Positions 1-9,189 of a DNA stretch of 64,000 nucleotides are shown piece after piece. The notes under the pieces were generated by a model. That model had not been told where the DNA came from and searched no databases. It was given only the letters and a program-made list of their open reading frames with translations. The position numbers were made by a program, and so were the translations under genes. Within the stretch, counting starts at the first letter, position 1. Every line of letters starts with the position of its first letter. The DNA is from Gracilimonas sp. (GTDB lineage Bacteria; Bacteroidota; Rhodothermia; Balneolales; Balneolaceae). The DNA is taken from the NCBI RefSeq assembly GCF_040218225.1, contig NZ_JAVJQO010000004.1, positions 124,001-188,000 of the forward strand. The letters are read 5' to 3'.

Positions 1-612
1 GAACTGAAAACCAGCCTGCAGCATATTCATGCATCATCAAAATCATTACTAACGCTGGTTGAACACTTGCTGAACTGGGCTTCATTACACACAGGCAAAA
101 TTAGTCCTGTTCCTGAGAAAGTAAACCTCAGAGAGCTCATCGAAAGAATGCACCAGCTGTTTGAGCACGTCGCCAATCAAAAGAATATAAGCTTGCAGAA
201 TAAAGCCAGCGAAGATGCGTACCTGCTGGCTGACCTGAATATGCTGGAGACGATTCTGCGAAACCTGATTTCAAATGCCATTAAGTTTACCCGTGAAGGT
301 GGTACTATCTGTATGGCTTTGCGCCGGGACGAAGGCTTTTACTATATCGAAGTTGAAGATGACGGGATAGGAATGTCGGAAAAGTTGGTGAACGAACTAT
401 TACGCCTTGATTCAACTACGTCGAGAGCGGGCACCAGAGATGAACAAGGAACCGGACTTGGATTGTTAATTTGCAAGGAAATGATGAACCTGCACAATGG
501 AGAAATCCTGATTGAATCTGAACAGGATAAGGGCACGAAGTTCACCTTAAAATTCCCAATCGAAGGCTTATCTGGCGACGATATCGAGGATAAAATAAAG
601 CAGGCAGATTAA
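1..612 (+). CDS. Sensor histidine kinase, C-terminal part (5' end outside window)
   Basis: The frame is open from base 1, so the N-terminal sensor region and the phospho-accepting His lie upstream. The visible 203 residues start in the second dimerisation helix (LLTLVEHLLNWASLHTG) and continue into a complete ATP-binding HATPase domain: N box NLISNAIKF at visible residues 88-96, G1 box DDGIGM at 120-125 and G2 box GTGLGLLI at 150-157. It should autophosphorylate and pass phosphate to a response regulator; neither sensor nor partner is in the window. No receiver domain follows the catalytic domain. A tRNA-Ser gene begins 61 bases downstream. The family call is firm; the signal is unknown. Confidence 0.93.
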   Translation, partial: ELKTSLQHIHASSKSLLTLVEHLLNWASLHTGKISPVPEKVNLRELIERMHQLFEHVANQKNISLQNKASEDAYLLADLNMLETILRNLISNAIKFTREGGTICMALRRDEGFYYIEVEDDGIGMSEKLVNELLRLDSTTSRAGTRDEQGTGLGLLICKEMMNLHNGEILIESEQDKGTKFTLKFPIEGLSGDDIEDKIKQAD

Positions 613-673
613 AGCTTTAACAGGGTTGCTATTAGTGTGTAAAGGTCGCTATATTTGTTGCCCTTCAAAAAAC

Positions 674-762
674 GGAGAGGTGGCTGAGTGGCTGAAAGCG
701 CTCCCCTGCTAAGGGAGTATACCTCTAACGAGGTATCGAGGGTTCGAATCCCTCCCTCTCCG
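674..762 (+). tRNA. tRNA-Ser (anticodon GCT)
   Basis: An 89-base class II tRNA. The acceptor stem GGAGAGG/CCTCTCC closes perfectly, the anticodon loop CTGCTAA gives GCT (reads AGC/AGT), the long variable arm expected for serine is present, and the T arm GAGGG-TTCGAAT-CCCTC is intact. Discriminator base is G at 762, followed by CA, so the full CCA tail is not encoded. Confidence 0.96.
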
Positions 763-773
763 CATTTACATGC

Positions 774-2933
774 TTATTTGCTCTCCATTACAAATACTCC
801 ATTCCAGTCATTACCCGGAGATTTTTCTTTCATCAACTCGCACCGCTTTATAAATATTCCGGATGGATTTCTCTCATATTGCTCCAGTTCAACTGACTTT
901 TTGAACCTGTCAATTGCTGTATCCCACTCTTGGTTAAAATAATGCTGCAGTCCTTCTTCATATAAACCAATACAATCGTGCAGTACCTGATCAGCATCGG
1001 CTCTCAAGCCCGCTATCTCATATACTTTAACCGGTTTTGTTCTTCCTTTGACCACAATATTATCGAGCAAGCGGAACAGGCAGTCATCTCCAAATTCTTC
1101 GGCTTCCGTTTTTGTGGATTCGGTAACCATGGTATACACCCCGTATTGCCTTGCTCCGCTTTCACAGCGAGCCGCAAGGTTTACGTTATCTCCCATCATG
1201 GTGTAGTTAAACCGCCGGGATGAACCCATATTACCCGTTACCATAACGCCTGTATTCATCCCTATTCGCTGGTGCATATTAGCCACCATTTCTGACCATC
1301 CCTCTTTTTGCCATTTTTTGCGTAATTCGGCCAGTTCTTTTTGCATCAGCTGAGAAGCTACACAAGCCTGGAACGCATGATCTTCCATAGGAACCGGAGA
1401 TCCAAAAAAGGCTACAATGGCATCCCCTATATATTTATCCAGCGTGCCGCCGCGACTATTCAGGATATCCGTCATCGTACTTAGGTAATCATTAATCAGC
1501 GTTACAAGCTCCTTTGCTTCAAGCTGTTCAGAGAAAGTCGAAAAGGCAACCACATCACTGAAAAAAGCTGTCATATGAGTTTCTTCACCACCCAGTTGCG
1601 GTTCCTCACCCGATTCTATCATCCGGTTTACCAACTCCGGAGAAACGTAGGAAGCAAACATCCCTTTAATGCGGCGCTTTTCTTTTTGCTCAACATAATA
1701 TTCGTAACTGACCATCCCTACCTGTGTTACTACAATGGCAATGATGGGGCCGGTGATCATCATCAACAAGTTGTAACTCATAAAGGCCCAGTAGGTAATT
1801 CCAAAATACCCTCCCGCAAATACTACTGAAGCCAAAATAGCCCATGTTGCATTCGCAAATCGGTTCAATAAGGTGATGGAAAGACATAGAAAAAACATGA
1901 TAACCAGCGTGTACCAACCCCGAAACCGCTCGATATAGTTGCTGTCTAAAATGGTTTGAATAGCGTTGGCGTGAACCTGATATCCGGGACGCGGGTTGTT
2001 GCCTGCGTTTGCAAATGGAGTGGTATAAAAATCTTTCAGCAGAGGCATAGTGGCACCAACAATCACGATTTTATCCTCAAATGTACCCTGGGCTAAATGA
2101 CCAATATCCGGATCATCAAAGGTGTTGACTCCACCCCCCAATTCTGATTCAAAAACCGTGGTATAGCTGGAATCGTCAATCACCTCTTCATACGAAATTT
2201 CAGGGAAGGTGCTTTCTGGTCCATAGTAATTAATGAGAAATGAATTCGCCCCGTCTTTCAGGATTTCATATGGACCCAAGTTGAAATAATCGCTTTCCGG
2301 ATTAGGTCCTATGGGATCTACCTCTTCGTATGGGATTCCTTCGTATAGCCTGATTGATTCCAAACCCAACCGGTACAGATTATCTCCCTGGTGCTTTTGG
2401 CCAAAACGATAGGAACGGATGGCCCCATCTAAATCCGGATGCACCCTTACCAACGCCACCTGATTGGGATTGCCTACCCGCAGAACAGGCGTCGGAAACA
2501 TCGGAGATATTTCATCAGAGTACTGTGTTATCGTTCGCTGCAAATCACCCGCCAGAATCACATTTCCATATTTTTCCATCTTTTGAGCAAAAAGAGAATC
2601 GTTTTTTACCTCGTAGATGTCCGGATTGTTGAAGACAACATCAAAAGCAATAACTTTGGCTCCGGCTTTATTTAGGTTTTCAACCAGTTTTGCATGCAGG
2701 TTAGTGGGCCAGGGAAATTTCTGCGGGATTTCCTGATCGGCCTCCTGACTAATGGCGACCAGCACAATGGGAGAGTCGGATACATCCAGGGGGCCACGCC
2801 ATTCAAAAAGCTGATCAAAATACTTAAGCTCAACTACTTGAATGGGCCTGAGCAACATTAATATGAAGGAGACTACAAACGTAGTAATGGCAATAAGAGT
2901 GACGGAAGTAAGTCTTTTCTTTTTTTCGGCCAT
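774..2933 (-). CDS. CHASE2-domain adenylate/guanylate cyclase
   Basis: A 719-residue membrane-bound class III nucleotide cyclase. One N-terminal helix (about residues 10-28) leads into an extracytoplasmic CHASE2 sensor (about 35-335), then three close membrane helices (about 339-412), the arrangement typical of CHASE2 receptors. The cytoplasmic cyclase domain has both metal-binding aspartates, in FSDVVAFS (about 456) and YIGDAIVAFFG (about 500), and the conserved MGDNVNLAAR stretch (about 577). A C-terminal tail of about 80 residues is TPR-like. It probably makes cAMP in response to an envelope signal; ATP versus GTP preference is not proven by sequence. It is the last gene of a four-gene minus-strand block and starts 4 bases after the outer-membrane protein gene, so the two are probably co-translated. 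Confidence 0.9.
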   Translation of the reverse strand: MAEKKKRLTSVTLIAITTFVVSFILMLLRPIQVVELKYFDQLFEWRGPLDVSDSPIVLVAISQEADQEIPQKFPWPTNLHAKLVENLNKAGAKVIAFDVVFNNPDIYEVKNDSLFAQKMEKYGNVILAGDLQRTITQYSDEISPMFPTPVLRVGNPNQVALVRVHPDLDGAIRSYRFGQKHQGDNLYRLGLESIRLYEGIPYEEVDPIGPNPESDYFNLGPYEILKDGANSFLINYYGPESTFPEISYEEVIDDSSYTTVFESELGGGVNTFDDPDIGHLAQGTFEDKIVIVGATMPLLKDFYTTPFANAGNNPRPGYQVHANAIQTILDSNYIERFRGWYTLVIMFFLCLSITLLNRFANATWAILASVVFAGGYFGITYWAFMSYNLLMMITGPIIAIVVTQVGMVSYEYYVEQKEKRRIKGMFASYVSPELVNRMIESGEEPQLGGEETHMTAFFSDVVAFSTFSEQLEAKELVTLINDYLSTMTDILNSRGGTLDKYIGDAIVAFFGSPVPMEDHAFQACVASQLMQKELAELRKKWQKEGWSEMVANMHQRIGMNTGVMVTGNMGSSRRFNYTMMGDNVNLAARCESGARQYGVYTMVTESTKTEAEEFGDDCLFRLLDNIVVKGRTKPVKVYEIAGLRADADQVLHDCIGLYEEGLQHYFNQEWDTAIDRFKKSVELEQYERNPSGIFIKRCELMKEKSPGNDWNGVFVMESK

Positions 2934-2937
2934 TTAG

Positions 2938-5688
2938 TTAAAAGCTGAATACATATCTGAGCTGCACTATACTATCATTTGCCCGGTTCTGTCCGCTAAC
3001 ATTGGTAAAATTAGCGTCAAAAACCATTGCATGATATTCGTTGAAATTATAGCGTGCTCCAGCCTGTAATACAAATGTAGAAAAAGTGTTTTTGGTTACC
3101 TCATCACTTAGAACAAAATAGTTATCGCGCGGATTATCATTTAACACCTCTGAATTCGGATTGTCACGAATTTCAATCATCCGTGATGATATTTTATTAC
3201 TGGTAATAGCAATCCGGCCATTTAGTGTTAAACTGTTTTCCATCAGCCGGTAGTTACCCCCGGCATAAATCCCGAATATATTAATATCATTCTGCCCACT
3301 TCCGGATTCAGTGTTATTAACGGTGAGGCCAAACTGTGTTTCCAGGGGCAGATCTGTAAATCGGGAATTAAGGCTTAGAGAAAATGATGTACTGGCTACA
3401 TCGCCAAAGGCAAAAACCTCATCTGTAGTTTTAAGGTTAGATACGCTTAGCGATACATCATTTCGGGCATTCATCCAGCTAAACTGTTGCGTCACAGATG
3501 TGTTAATATTCACCGTGTAATTAGAGCGCGGGGTGGGAGTAACCAAGGTTACTAATGTATCCTGTCCATTTATAGTCCTCGTTTCCTGCCGGATATTTTG
3601 TACTGCGGCATTCACCAAATCATCAGGTAGTAGAAAGTTCTGCCTTTCGATCCCGTTATCCCTGGTTCTATACCGTAAGCCTGCACTCACTCTTGGCAGT
3701 TTACGGTCTACAGGATACCAGCTTACATTTGTTCGATAGGTAATGGTGTTGGTAGTAGCATCACGGGTACCACTTACATTGTCATTCAGGTTTTCATACC
3801 CCAGAGTGAGATAGACCCTGTTCGACAAAAAGTTCATGCGGTCGGTAAGGGTAAAACCGGCTACGTCTTTCCGGATGGTAGAATTTGCCAGAGAGTTAAA
3901 TCCAGGACCAATCCAGCGATATTGCGCCCTGAAGTTATTATTCGGATAACGGAATGAGAGCTCACTATTGCCGGCAAGAATGCTGGTGGGGAAGAAGGCA
4001 TCCCCGGAAATATCTCCGCTGTCATCTTCGGCAATCCTGAAAGGAAGCGTATTCATATTTTCGTTTATGATGATCAGCCATGACAACTGCTCGAGTAAAT
4101 CTGCAGTGCCCTTATCAACATCAAAACCTAATTCTTCAGCCCGCTCCACTGTCAGCGGACCATCATAAATATTATTATTCAGCGCACTGATTACAGCTTC
4201 GGACTCAAAGCGAATACGGTTATTATTGAATCCCATCTTCAAATCCGTTCCCGCTACCACATTATCACGAGGCTTGATATTCCCGCCTCTTACATCCAGC
4301 CGTTCCGGATTCGCCATCAGGCTATCCCGGGCAACCTGATCCAGATTGTTATTCAAGACTACATTTGAGTTTACAAGATCCATGTAATCCCTGACATTAA
4401 AAATAGACGTCGTATCGTCCTGAACTTTTAACGCATGAAAGCCTATCTGAAATTTCTCTTCATTTCCGAAGCCCAGTTTACCGCCAATAACCCTTCGCTG
4501 GAAAGTACCTCTTCCGCCGTCCTGATACGTTAACAGGAAATTGCGATCAACAACCGAATCGGCTCCAATCGTTACTTCTTCAACAATAAGGCTATCGTAT
4601 TGGTTGGTGATTTGTCGCTCAAGCTCACCATACATAAACTGAAGATTGATATTGTCATTCAATAAATGCAGTGAGGTATTCAATCCATGCACCCGCCGTC
4701 CGGAAATCGTAAATTGACTCATCACCGGATACACATGACCGGCTTCAAAATTCCACCAATCTCCGTAGGATAAATCAACACCGTATCGATTCTGAGGCTG
4801 TAACCGTACCGATTCCTGGGAAGTCAGATATCCGTTTGCCGAATAGCGAAACTTACCATATGCCCCCGAAATGCTGGCTCGGCCGGTATAGGCATTATTA
4901 ATATCACCTGCTATCTCCTGATTTCGTGCGGTTAACTCGACCTGGCCTTGTGGTGCCCTGCCGGGACCAAAACCCTGAAATGACGCCTGCCCCGGAGTAA
5001 CTACAGCGAACCGCCAGTCCGTAACGGAGTATGTTTGATCTTCTGTTTTATACTCCAATGAAATGGTGTGCGAGCCCGGCCCTAAATCTTTCGGGATATA
5101 GGATATATAATACGCGGAGGTATCAGCTTCGGAAGTCACATTTTTATCATCAATAAATAACTGAAACTCTCCCGGCTGCAAGGCAGATTTTTCATAAAAA
5201 AGTGCAATAGCTATAACTACATCATCAACGGTAACGCCATTGCCGGGGCGGGGTGAAAGGATCGTATAATCTATTCCTTCCAGTTTGGGCTTTTTTTCTT
5301 CCGTGCTTTCTACAATCTCCACTTCCACTGGGTTTTCCGATGGCAGATTGTTTGGATAGAATAGCATTTCACCTGAGTTGAGTGTCAGCTCAAAGTAATA
5401 TTCTAATGAACTTGCATTGGGGTTGGTAGCAGTAAATGATGTTTGGAACAAGCCATTCCTGTAATTCACTTCCTGCTGCTGATAACTGAAGTCTCCATCA
5501 TACCTATAGAAAAGCCGTGCTTGTTGAAAATCAGCTTCAGAAATACCCGGCACTCTGAATTCAAGTACATTTTGTTGATTTCTTTCTACCGCAACAGGAG
5601 CCTGATGCTGCACATTGAACTGGCCATAAGCCACCCCTGTGGCTGTTATAAACAGCAATAGTAGTATTCCTTTTTTTGCAACCCCCAT
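2938..5688 (-). CDS. Large secreted/outer-membrane beta-barrel-like protein, unknown function
   Basis: About 916 residues. A signal peptide ending near VAYGQ is followed by Ig/Fn3-like beta-rich segments to about residue 235, including a stretch that ends in a surface-exposed-type linker, and then a long region of alternating amphipathic strands running to the C-terminus, which ends in RYVFSF. Such an aromatic C-terminus is usual for outer-membrane barrels. I do not recognise a named family. Start: ATG at 5688; a GTG one codon upstream is possible. It lies between the FecR-domain gene (53-56 bases upstream) and the CHASE2 cyclase gene (4 bases downstream), so a role in the same envelope-signalling unit is inferred from position only. 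Confidence 0.8.
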   Translation of the reverse strand: MGVAKKGILLLLFITATGVAYGQFNVQHQAPVAVERNQQNVLEFRVPGISEADFQQARLFYRYDGDFSYQQQEVNYRNGLFQTSFTATNPNASSLEYYFELTLNSGEMLFYPNNLPSENPVEVEIVESTEEKKPKLEGIDYTILSPRPGNGVTVDDVVIAIALFYEKSALQPGEFQLFIDDKNVTSEADTSAYYISYIPKDLGPGSHTISLEYKTEDQTYSVTDWRFAVVTPGQASFQGFGPGRAPQGQVELTARNQEIAGDINNAYTGRASISGAYGKFRYSANGYLTSQESVRLQPQNRYGVDLSYGDWWNFEAGHVYPVMSQFTISGRRVHGLNTSLHLLNDNINLQFMYGELERQITNQYDSLIVEEVTIGADSVVDRNFLLTYQDGGRGTFQRRVIGGKLGFGNEEKFQIGFHALKVQDDTTSIFNVRDYMDLVNSNVVLNNNLDQVARDSLMANPERLDVRGGNIKPRDNVVAGTDLKMGFNNNRIRFESEAVISALNNNIYDGPLTVERAEELGFDVDKGTADLLEQLSWLIIINENMNTLPFRIAEDDSGDISGDAFFPTSILAGNSELSFRYPNNNFRAQYRWIGPGFNSLANSTIRKDVAGFTLTDRMNFLSNRVYLTLGYENLNDNVSGTRDATTNTITYRTNVSWYPVDRKLPRVSAGLRYRTRDNGIERQNFLLPDDLVNAAVQNIRQETRTINGQDTLVTLVTPTPRSNYTVNINTSVTQQFSWMNARNDVSLSVSNLKTTDEVFAFGDVASTSFSLSLNSRFTDLPLETQFGLTVNNTESGSGQNDINIFGIYAGGNYRLMENSLTLNGRIAITSNKISSRMIEIRDNPNSEVLNDNPRDNYFVLSDEVTKNTFSTFVLQAGARYNFNEYHAMVFDANFTNVSGQNRANDSIVQLRYVFSF

Positions 5689-5744
5689 CACGCTGTATCT
5701 ATATTATTAACCTTAAACTATCCTGAACCCGCTTAATAAATTAT

Positions 5745-6488
5745 TTAATTTTCACCTTCCTCAAAAACGTCAATCGTTATTTCCCGTAGTTGCCCATTTT
5801 GATCCCGGAATCTAAGTTTGATTTCTTTTTGAATGAGGTCGTTTTCCATTTCGCTATACCCTTCGCCAAGTGAATTTAATTCTTCATTTGTAAGAGTTCC
5901 GGAATCCACATTATTTCCCTGTTCATCAACCTGAGCATACATTTGCTCGAACAAAGATACGGTTTGGCCAGAATTGAGGGCGGTTACGTCAACCTGCCCT
6001 TCTTCAACCCAAACAAATCCATCAAAGCGACTCCCAAAATCGGTTCCCTGAACCGAGGCCAGCGAACGGTTGGTAGCTACTTCAAAGTCATTGCCTCCCT
6101 GTGGTTCCACATTCAAAAATATCTCCCCATTCTTCAAATTTATCCGGGTATTCATTGCTTTTGACGCTGTGGCAACTGAACCGTTGAGTATCAGCAATGA
6201 ACTCGGTTTTACCTTGGCTACACTGGCATCCATAAATACAACCAGGGCAAAACCTTCTTCATCAGTAGAAAGTGAATCGCCGTCAAAGAGCCGCTCTCCT
6301 TTATTTTCCTCCAGATCAAGCTTAATGTACTTATCTATATCCAGGTTCTGGAGAGTTACATCGGGCTTAAACCGCTTAACAATCGCTAATGGTCGTTCCG
6401 ATTGTGCCATGGCAATATCTGCCGAAGAAATTCCTGCAAACACCAGCAGTACTATAAATGTGTATAGTTTCTTTTTAATGTTTCTCAT
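5745..6488 (-). CDS. FecR-domain periplasmic protein
   Basis: 247 residues with a signal peptide (cleavage near SADIAMAQS). The middle, about residues 65-175, has the FecR pattern: a GDSLSTDEEGFALVVFMD segment, then NGEIFLNVEP, then SLASVQGTDFGSRF and WVEEGQVDV. FecR proteins best known from iron uptake relay an outer-membrane signal to a sigma factor through a membrane helix; this one has no cytoplasmic N-terminal domain and no sigma factor next to it, so it is a secreted FecR-type protein of unknown partner. The C-terminal 60 residues are charged and could form helix. It sits 9 bases downstream of the 397-residue protein gene and upstream of the outer-membrane protein and CHASE2 cyclase genes. 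Confidence 0.85.
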   Translation of the reverse strand: MRNIKKKLYTFIVLLVFAGISSADIAMAQSERPLAIVKRFKPDVTLQNLDIDKYIKLDLEENKGERLFDGDSLSTDEEGFALVVFMDASVAKVKPSSLLILNGSVATASKAMNTRINLKNGEIFLNVEPQGGNDFEVATNRSLASVQGTDFGSRFDGFVWVEEGQVDVTALNSGQTVSLFEQMYAQVDEQGNNVDSGTLTNEELNSLGEGYSEMENDLIQKEIKLRFRDQNGQLREITIDVFEEGEN

Positions 6489-6497
6489 GTGAGCCTC

Positions 6498-7691
6498 TCA
6501 GTTTCCTTCCACTATAATTTTTTCATCTCTGATTTTCTGAAGTAACTCTTCGAGCTTAATAGCTGCTGCAGGGCCTGTAAAGTCTTGCCCATCATATTGA
6601 ATAGACTCCAGAGTAAATCCTCTGTCTCTTAACCTTCGATATGCATCCGGGCCAATCAATCGTTCAATTGCACGCTGTACTTCCGCTGAAATTGGAGCTG
6701 TTGCTACAGCCTCGGCAGCATCCTTCAACACAAAACTCCATATCTCTGATGAAACTTCTTCGGTGTCACCGCTGGATTGAAGTGTGGTTACAACCTGCCA
6801 GTAATAGGTTTTCCCTTTTTCCAATGGCTGAACGCCCGAAGAAGGAAACTGGAATGAATTTGACTGAACTACAATATCAAGATTCTCAAAAGTGAGTAAC
6901 GACCCGCCATTTCCCACCGGAGATGAACTCTTGGCACTGGCAAGTAATGATTCAGGGCTGTCTTGCCCTCTTTGTTCAACAACCAGTAACCGATAGGAAA
7001 CATTATTTTCTCCCTCCCAGCTAAATTGAGGGAAGGGGTTTGTTATTTCGGCAGCAGCACCTACAATATCCCCGGGTGTTTTCAGATATATATTGCCTTC
7101 TTCAAATGATGCCGCAGCCATACTTCCGCCACCTATTTCAGCTACATCTCTGGCTAAATCTTCTCTGCCTTGCGCATCTGTTACCCTAAAGAGAATCAAT
7201 TCCAAAGAATAGGTATCACGTGGAAGAGTAGTGGATCCCGATAAATTGCTCAAAAAATCATCGCCTTCTGTAGTTAATCCTCCCGTAAAGGTAATTGCCT
7301 GGGAAATTCCGGGAATGCGTTCGTTCGCTAAATCATTGTTGGTAAAGTAAACAGACTGAAACGGTTTTAAGGAAAAAGGACGTGACGCATTTTGCGTAAG
7401 CTCAACAATGTTACCCACCTTCCCGGCTGATACAATTAGTTCAAAATATAGATTATCGATGTTTACATCGGAAAGGTTTTCCATGGTCGCTGATATTAAT
7501 ACCGGCCCCTGGCCTTCGGTATCAATACCCAAACCTGTTAAGCTGAGTGTCTGGGCACTTTCCAGAATTGGACTTGGTTCAACATCAAGGGTGACGTTCT
7601 GAGCTATAGCAAATTTATTGGGAACAACACCTATGAGTGCAAGTACAAAAAGTGCGAGATAAAATTTTAATGATCTCTCATTCATTTTCAT
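6498..7691 (-). CDS. Secreted protein with Fn3-like region, unknown function
   Basis: 397 residues, first gene of the FecR/CHASE2 block. A signal peptide (cleavage near KFAIAQ) is followed by beta-rich sequence; residues about 220-320 read like a fibronectin type III module (FSWEGENNVSYRLLVVEQ, then GKTYYWQVVTTL). The C-terminal 70 residues are helical and contain IERLIGPDAYRRLRDRGFTL. No membrane helix other than the signal is visible, so it is probably periplasmic or surface-attached. A GGGAG ribosome-binding site 7 bases before ATG 7691 supports this start. I do not recognise the family; the position suggests it works with the FecR-domain protein and the cyclase. Confidence 0.78.
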   Translation of the reverse strand: MKMNERSLKFYLALFVLALIGVVPNKFAIAQNVTLDVEPSPILESAQTLSLTGLGIDTEGQGPVLISATMENLSDVNIDNLYFELIVSAGKVGNIVELTQNASRPFSLKPFQSVYFTNNDLANERIPGISQAITFTGGLTTEGDDFLSNLSGSTTLPRDTYSLELILFRVTDAQGREDLARDVAEIGGGSMAAASFEEGNIYLKTPGDIVGAAAEITNPFPQFSWEGENNVSYRLLVVEQRGQDSPESLLASAKSSSPVGNGGSLLTFENLDIVVQSNSFQFPSSGVQPLEKGKTYYWQVVTTLQSSGDTEEVSSEIWSFVLKDAAEAVATAPISAEVQRAIERLIGPDAYRRLRDRGFTLESIQYDGQDFTGPAAAIKLEELLQKIRDEKIIVEGN

Positions 7692-7817
7692 TGTAACTCC
7701 CGTTTTTATAAATCATGCTCATTTTAAAGTATAACAAGCATACAAACAAGCGATCCGGTTAACTCTAATATTTATGAAAGCGCCGATAAATACCCCGAAT
7801 TTTTTACTGAATTATAT

Positions 7818-7849
7818 AAAAAAAGCCTTTTCCGAGCTGAAAAAGGCTA
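7818..7849 (-). terminator. Rho-independent terminator after tRNA-Ala
   Basis: On the minus strand AGCCTTTTTC pairs with GGAAAAGGCT across a short loop and is followed by TTTTTTTATA. It lies directly downstream of the tRNA-Ala gene and ends its transcript. Confidence 0.82.
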
Positions 7850-7852
7850 TTG

Positions 7853-7926
7853 TGGAGCTACGGGGATTCGAACCCCGGACCTTCGCGCTGCCAGCGCGAC
7901 GCTCTAGCCAGCTGAGCTATAGCCCC
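7853..7926 (-). tRNA. tRNA-Ala (anticodon GGC)
   Basis: A 74-base tRNA on the minus strand. Acceptor stem GGGGCTA/TAGCTCC (one G-T pair), D arm with AGCTCAGCTGGCTAGAGC, anticodon stem CGCGC/GCGCG around TGGCA giving anticodon GGC, and T arm CCGGGGTTCGAATCCCCG. Discriminator A is at 7853; the next bases do not encode CCA. A terminator hairpin follows at once. Confidence 0.96.
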
Positions 7927-8076
7927 AAACGAATATCAAAGATACCGGTAGTATAAAACTTATGCTAACTTTTTTTAGCTAATTTTTCTTTTGATACACA
8001 CCCCAGTATCATTATTTTCATTCAAAATAGTGTATATTATAACCCTAATAATTAATTGAATTGGAGAAATCTTAAT

Positions 8077-8982
8077 ATGAAGCGAACTATCCATCTTCTC
8101 GTTCTCACACTTTTCTTAGTAGGTGGTACCGTAGTACAGTATGGCTGTGGTTCTGACGAACCTGTTGTCCAGGAACCAGTAGACACTGACGGCGACGGAC
8201 TTACTGATGCCGAAGAAGCAGAATTAGGTACTGATTCTAATTCAGCAGATTCTGATGGCGACGGTCTTACTGATGCGGACGAAATCAACACTTACGAAAC
8301 AGACCCTCTGAACTCTGACACTGACGGCGACGGCCTGAGTGACGGTGACGAAGTTAACTCTTATAACACCGATCCTAACAATACAGATTCTGACGGCGAC
8401 GGACTCAGCGATGGCGATGAAATCAATGAGTACGAAACAGATCCTAACAATGCCGACTCTGACGGTGACGGACTTAATGACTATGATGAAGTAATGACTC
8501 ATAGCACAAATCCGAATAACTCAGATTCTGATGGCGACGGATTTACTGACATGCAGGAAATCGACATGGGTACTAACCCTACTGATGGAAGCGATCCTGT
8601 TTACCTGACTGAAGATTCTTTCACTACCATCAACTTCGACTTTGACCGCTCTAATATCAGAGCTGACGCTGCCGAAGCACTGATGCAAAATGTTGAAGTT
8701 CTTAAAGACGCTCCTGCTTTCCGTGTTCGCGTTGATGCTTACACTGACCACGTGGGTGGAGATCAGTATAACTTACGACTCAGCCTTCGACGTGCTACTT
8801 CTGTTGTAGACTTCTACACTGGAAACGGCATTTCTGAAGACCGCATTGAATCTCGTGGTTTAGGTAAAGCTCCTGTTGAGTGTACCGAAGCTGAAATGGA
8901 TGCAAACACACCCGGTTGCGAAAGAAACCGACGTGCTGAATCACATCCAATCAGTACCCTGAAATACCAGCCAGGAATGTAA
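8077..8982 (+). CDS. OmpA-family lipoprotein with thrombospondin type-3 repeats
   Basis: 301 residues from ATG 8077, chosen over an in-frame TTG at 8056 because GGAGA lies 9 bases upstream and the signal peptide starts there. A lipobox (VQYGC, Cys 24) predicts a lipoprotein. Residues about 36-175 hold six near-identical 23-residue repeats of the DSDGDGLSDGDE type, which bind calcium in the TSP3 family. The C-terminal OmpA domain (about 185-295) has FDFDRSNIRADA, TDHVGGDQYNLRLSLRRA and NRRAE, including the Asp and Arg that hold the diaminopimelate of peptidoglycan. It probably ties the outer membrane to the wall. Single-gene unit with its own terminator. Confidence 0.92.
   Translation: MKRTIHLLVLTLFLVGGTVVQYGCGSDEPVVQEPVDTDGDGLTDAEEAELGTDSNSADSDGDGLTDADEINTYETDPLNSDTDGDGLSDGDEVNSYNTDPNNTDSDGDGLSDGDEINEYETDPNNADSDGDGLNDYDEVMTHSTNPNNSDSDGDGFTDMQEIDMGTNPTDGSDPVYLTEDSFTTINFDFDRSNIRADAAEALMQNVEVLKDAPAFRVRVDAYTDHVGGDQYNLRLSLRRATSVVDFYTGNGISEDRIESRGLGKAPVECTEAEMDANTPGCERNRRAESHPISTLKYQPGM
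8182..8595 (+). repeat. Tandem coding repeats (about 69 bases each) in the OmpA-type gene
   Basis: Six successive units beginning with variants of GACTCTGACGGCGACGG encode the 23-residue Asp-rich repeats. DNA similarity between units is high enough that slippage or recombination could change copy number. Confidence 0.75.
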
Positions 8983-9010
8983 TCTGAGCTGAATTTCAGA
9001 AGACAAGTTT

Positions 9011-9044
9011 AAGGCTCGTTGCTTTTGCAGCGAGCCTTTTTTTA
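9011..9044 (+). terminator. Rho-independent terminator of the OmpA-type gene
   Basis: AAGGCTCGTTGC and GCAGCGAGCCTT form a strong stem around TTTT, followed by a T tract (TTTTT). It begins 28 bases after the stop codon. Confidence 0.92.
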
Positions 9045-9189
9045 TTGGAGTAATTTTTTGATTCGTCCCTATTAGGACAACCTTTCAGCATCTACCGGTC
9101 CTGAAAGTGTTTCACCGAAGAGGTTTTGTAGAGATGGCACACCTAATCTTAATGGACCGTTCTGTTTGATTAATTAAAAAAACATGTCT

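Noticed and set aside
688..942. Plus-strand frame covering tRNA-Ser and the cyclase end
   Set aside because: It lies across a tRNA gene and the end of a well-supported minus-strand gene; shadow frame.
8242..8502. Minus-strand frame opposite the Asp-rich repeats
   Set aside because: Repetitive DNA keeps the opposite frame open; the peptide is a Val/Ile-rich mirror of the repeats with no start context.
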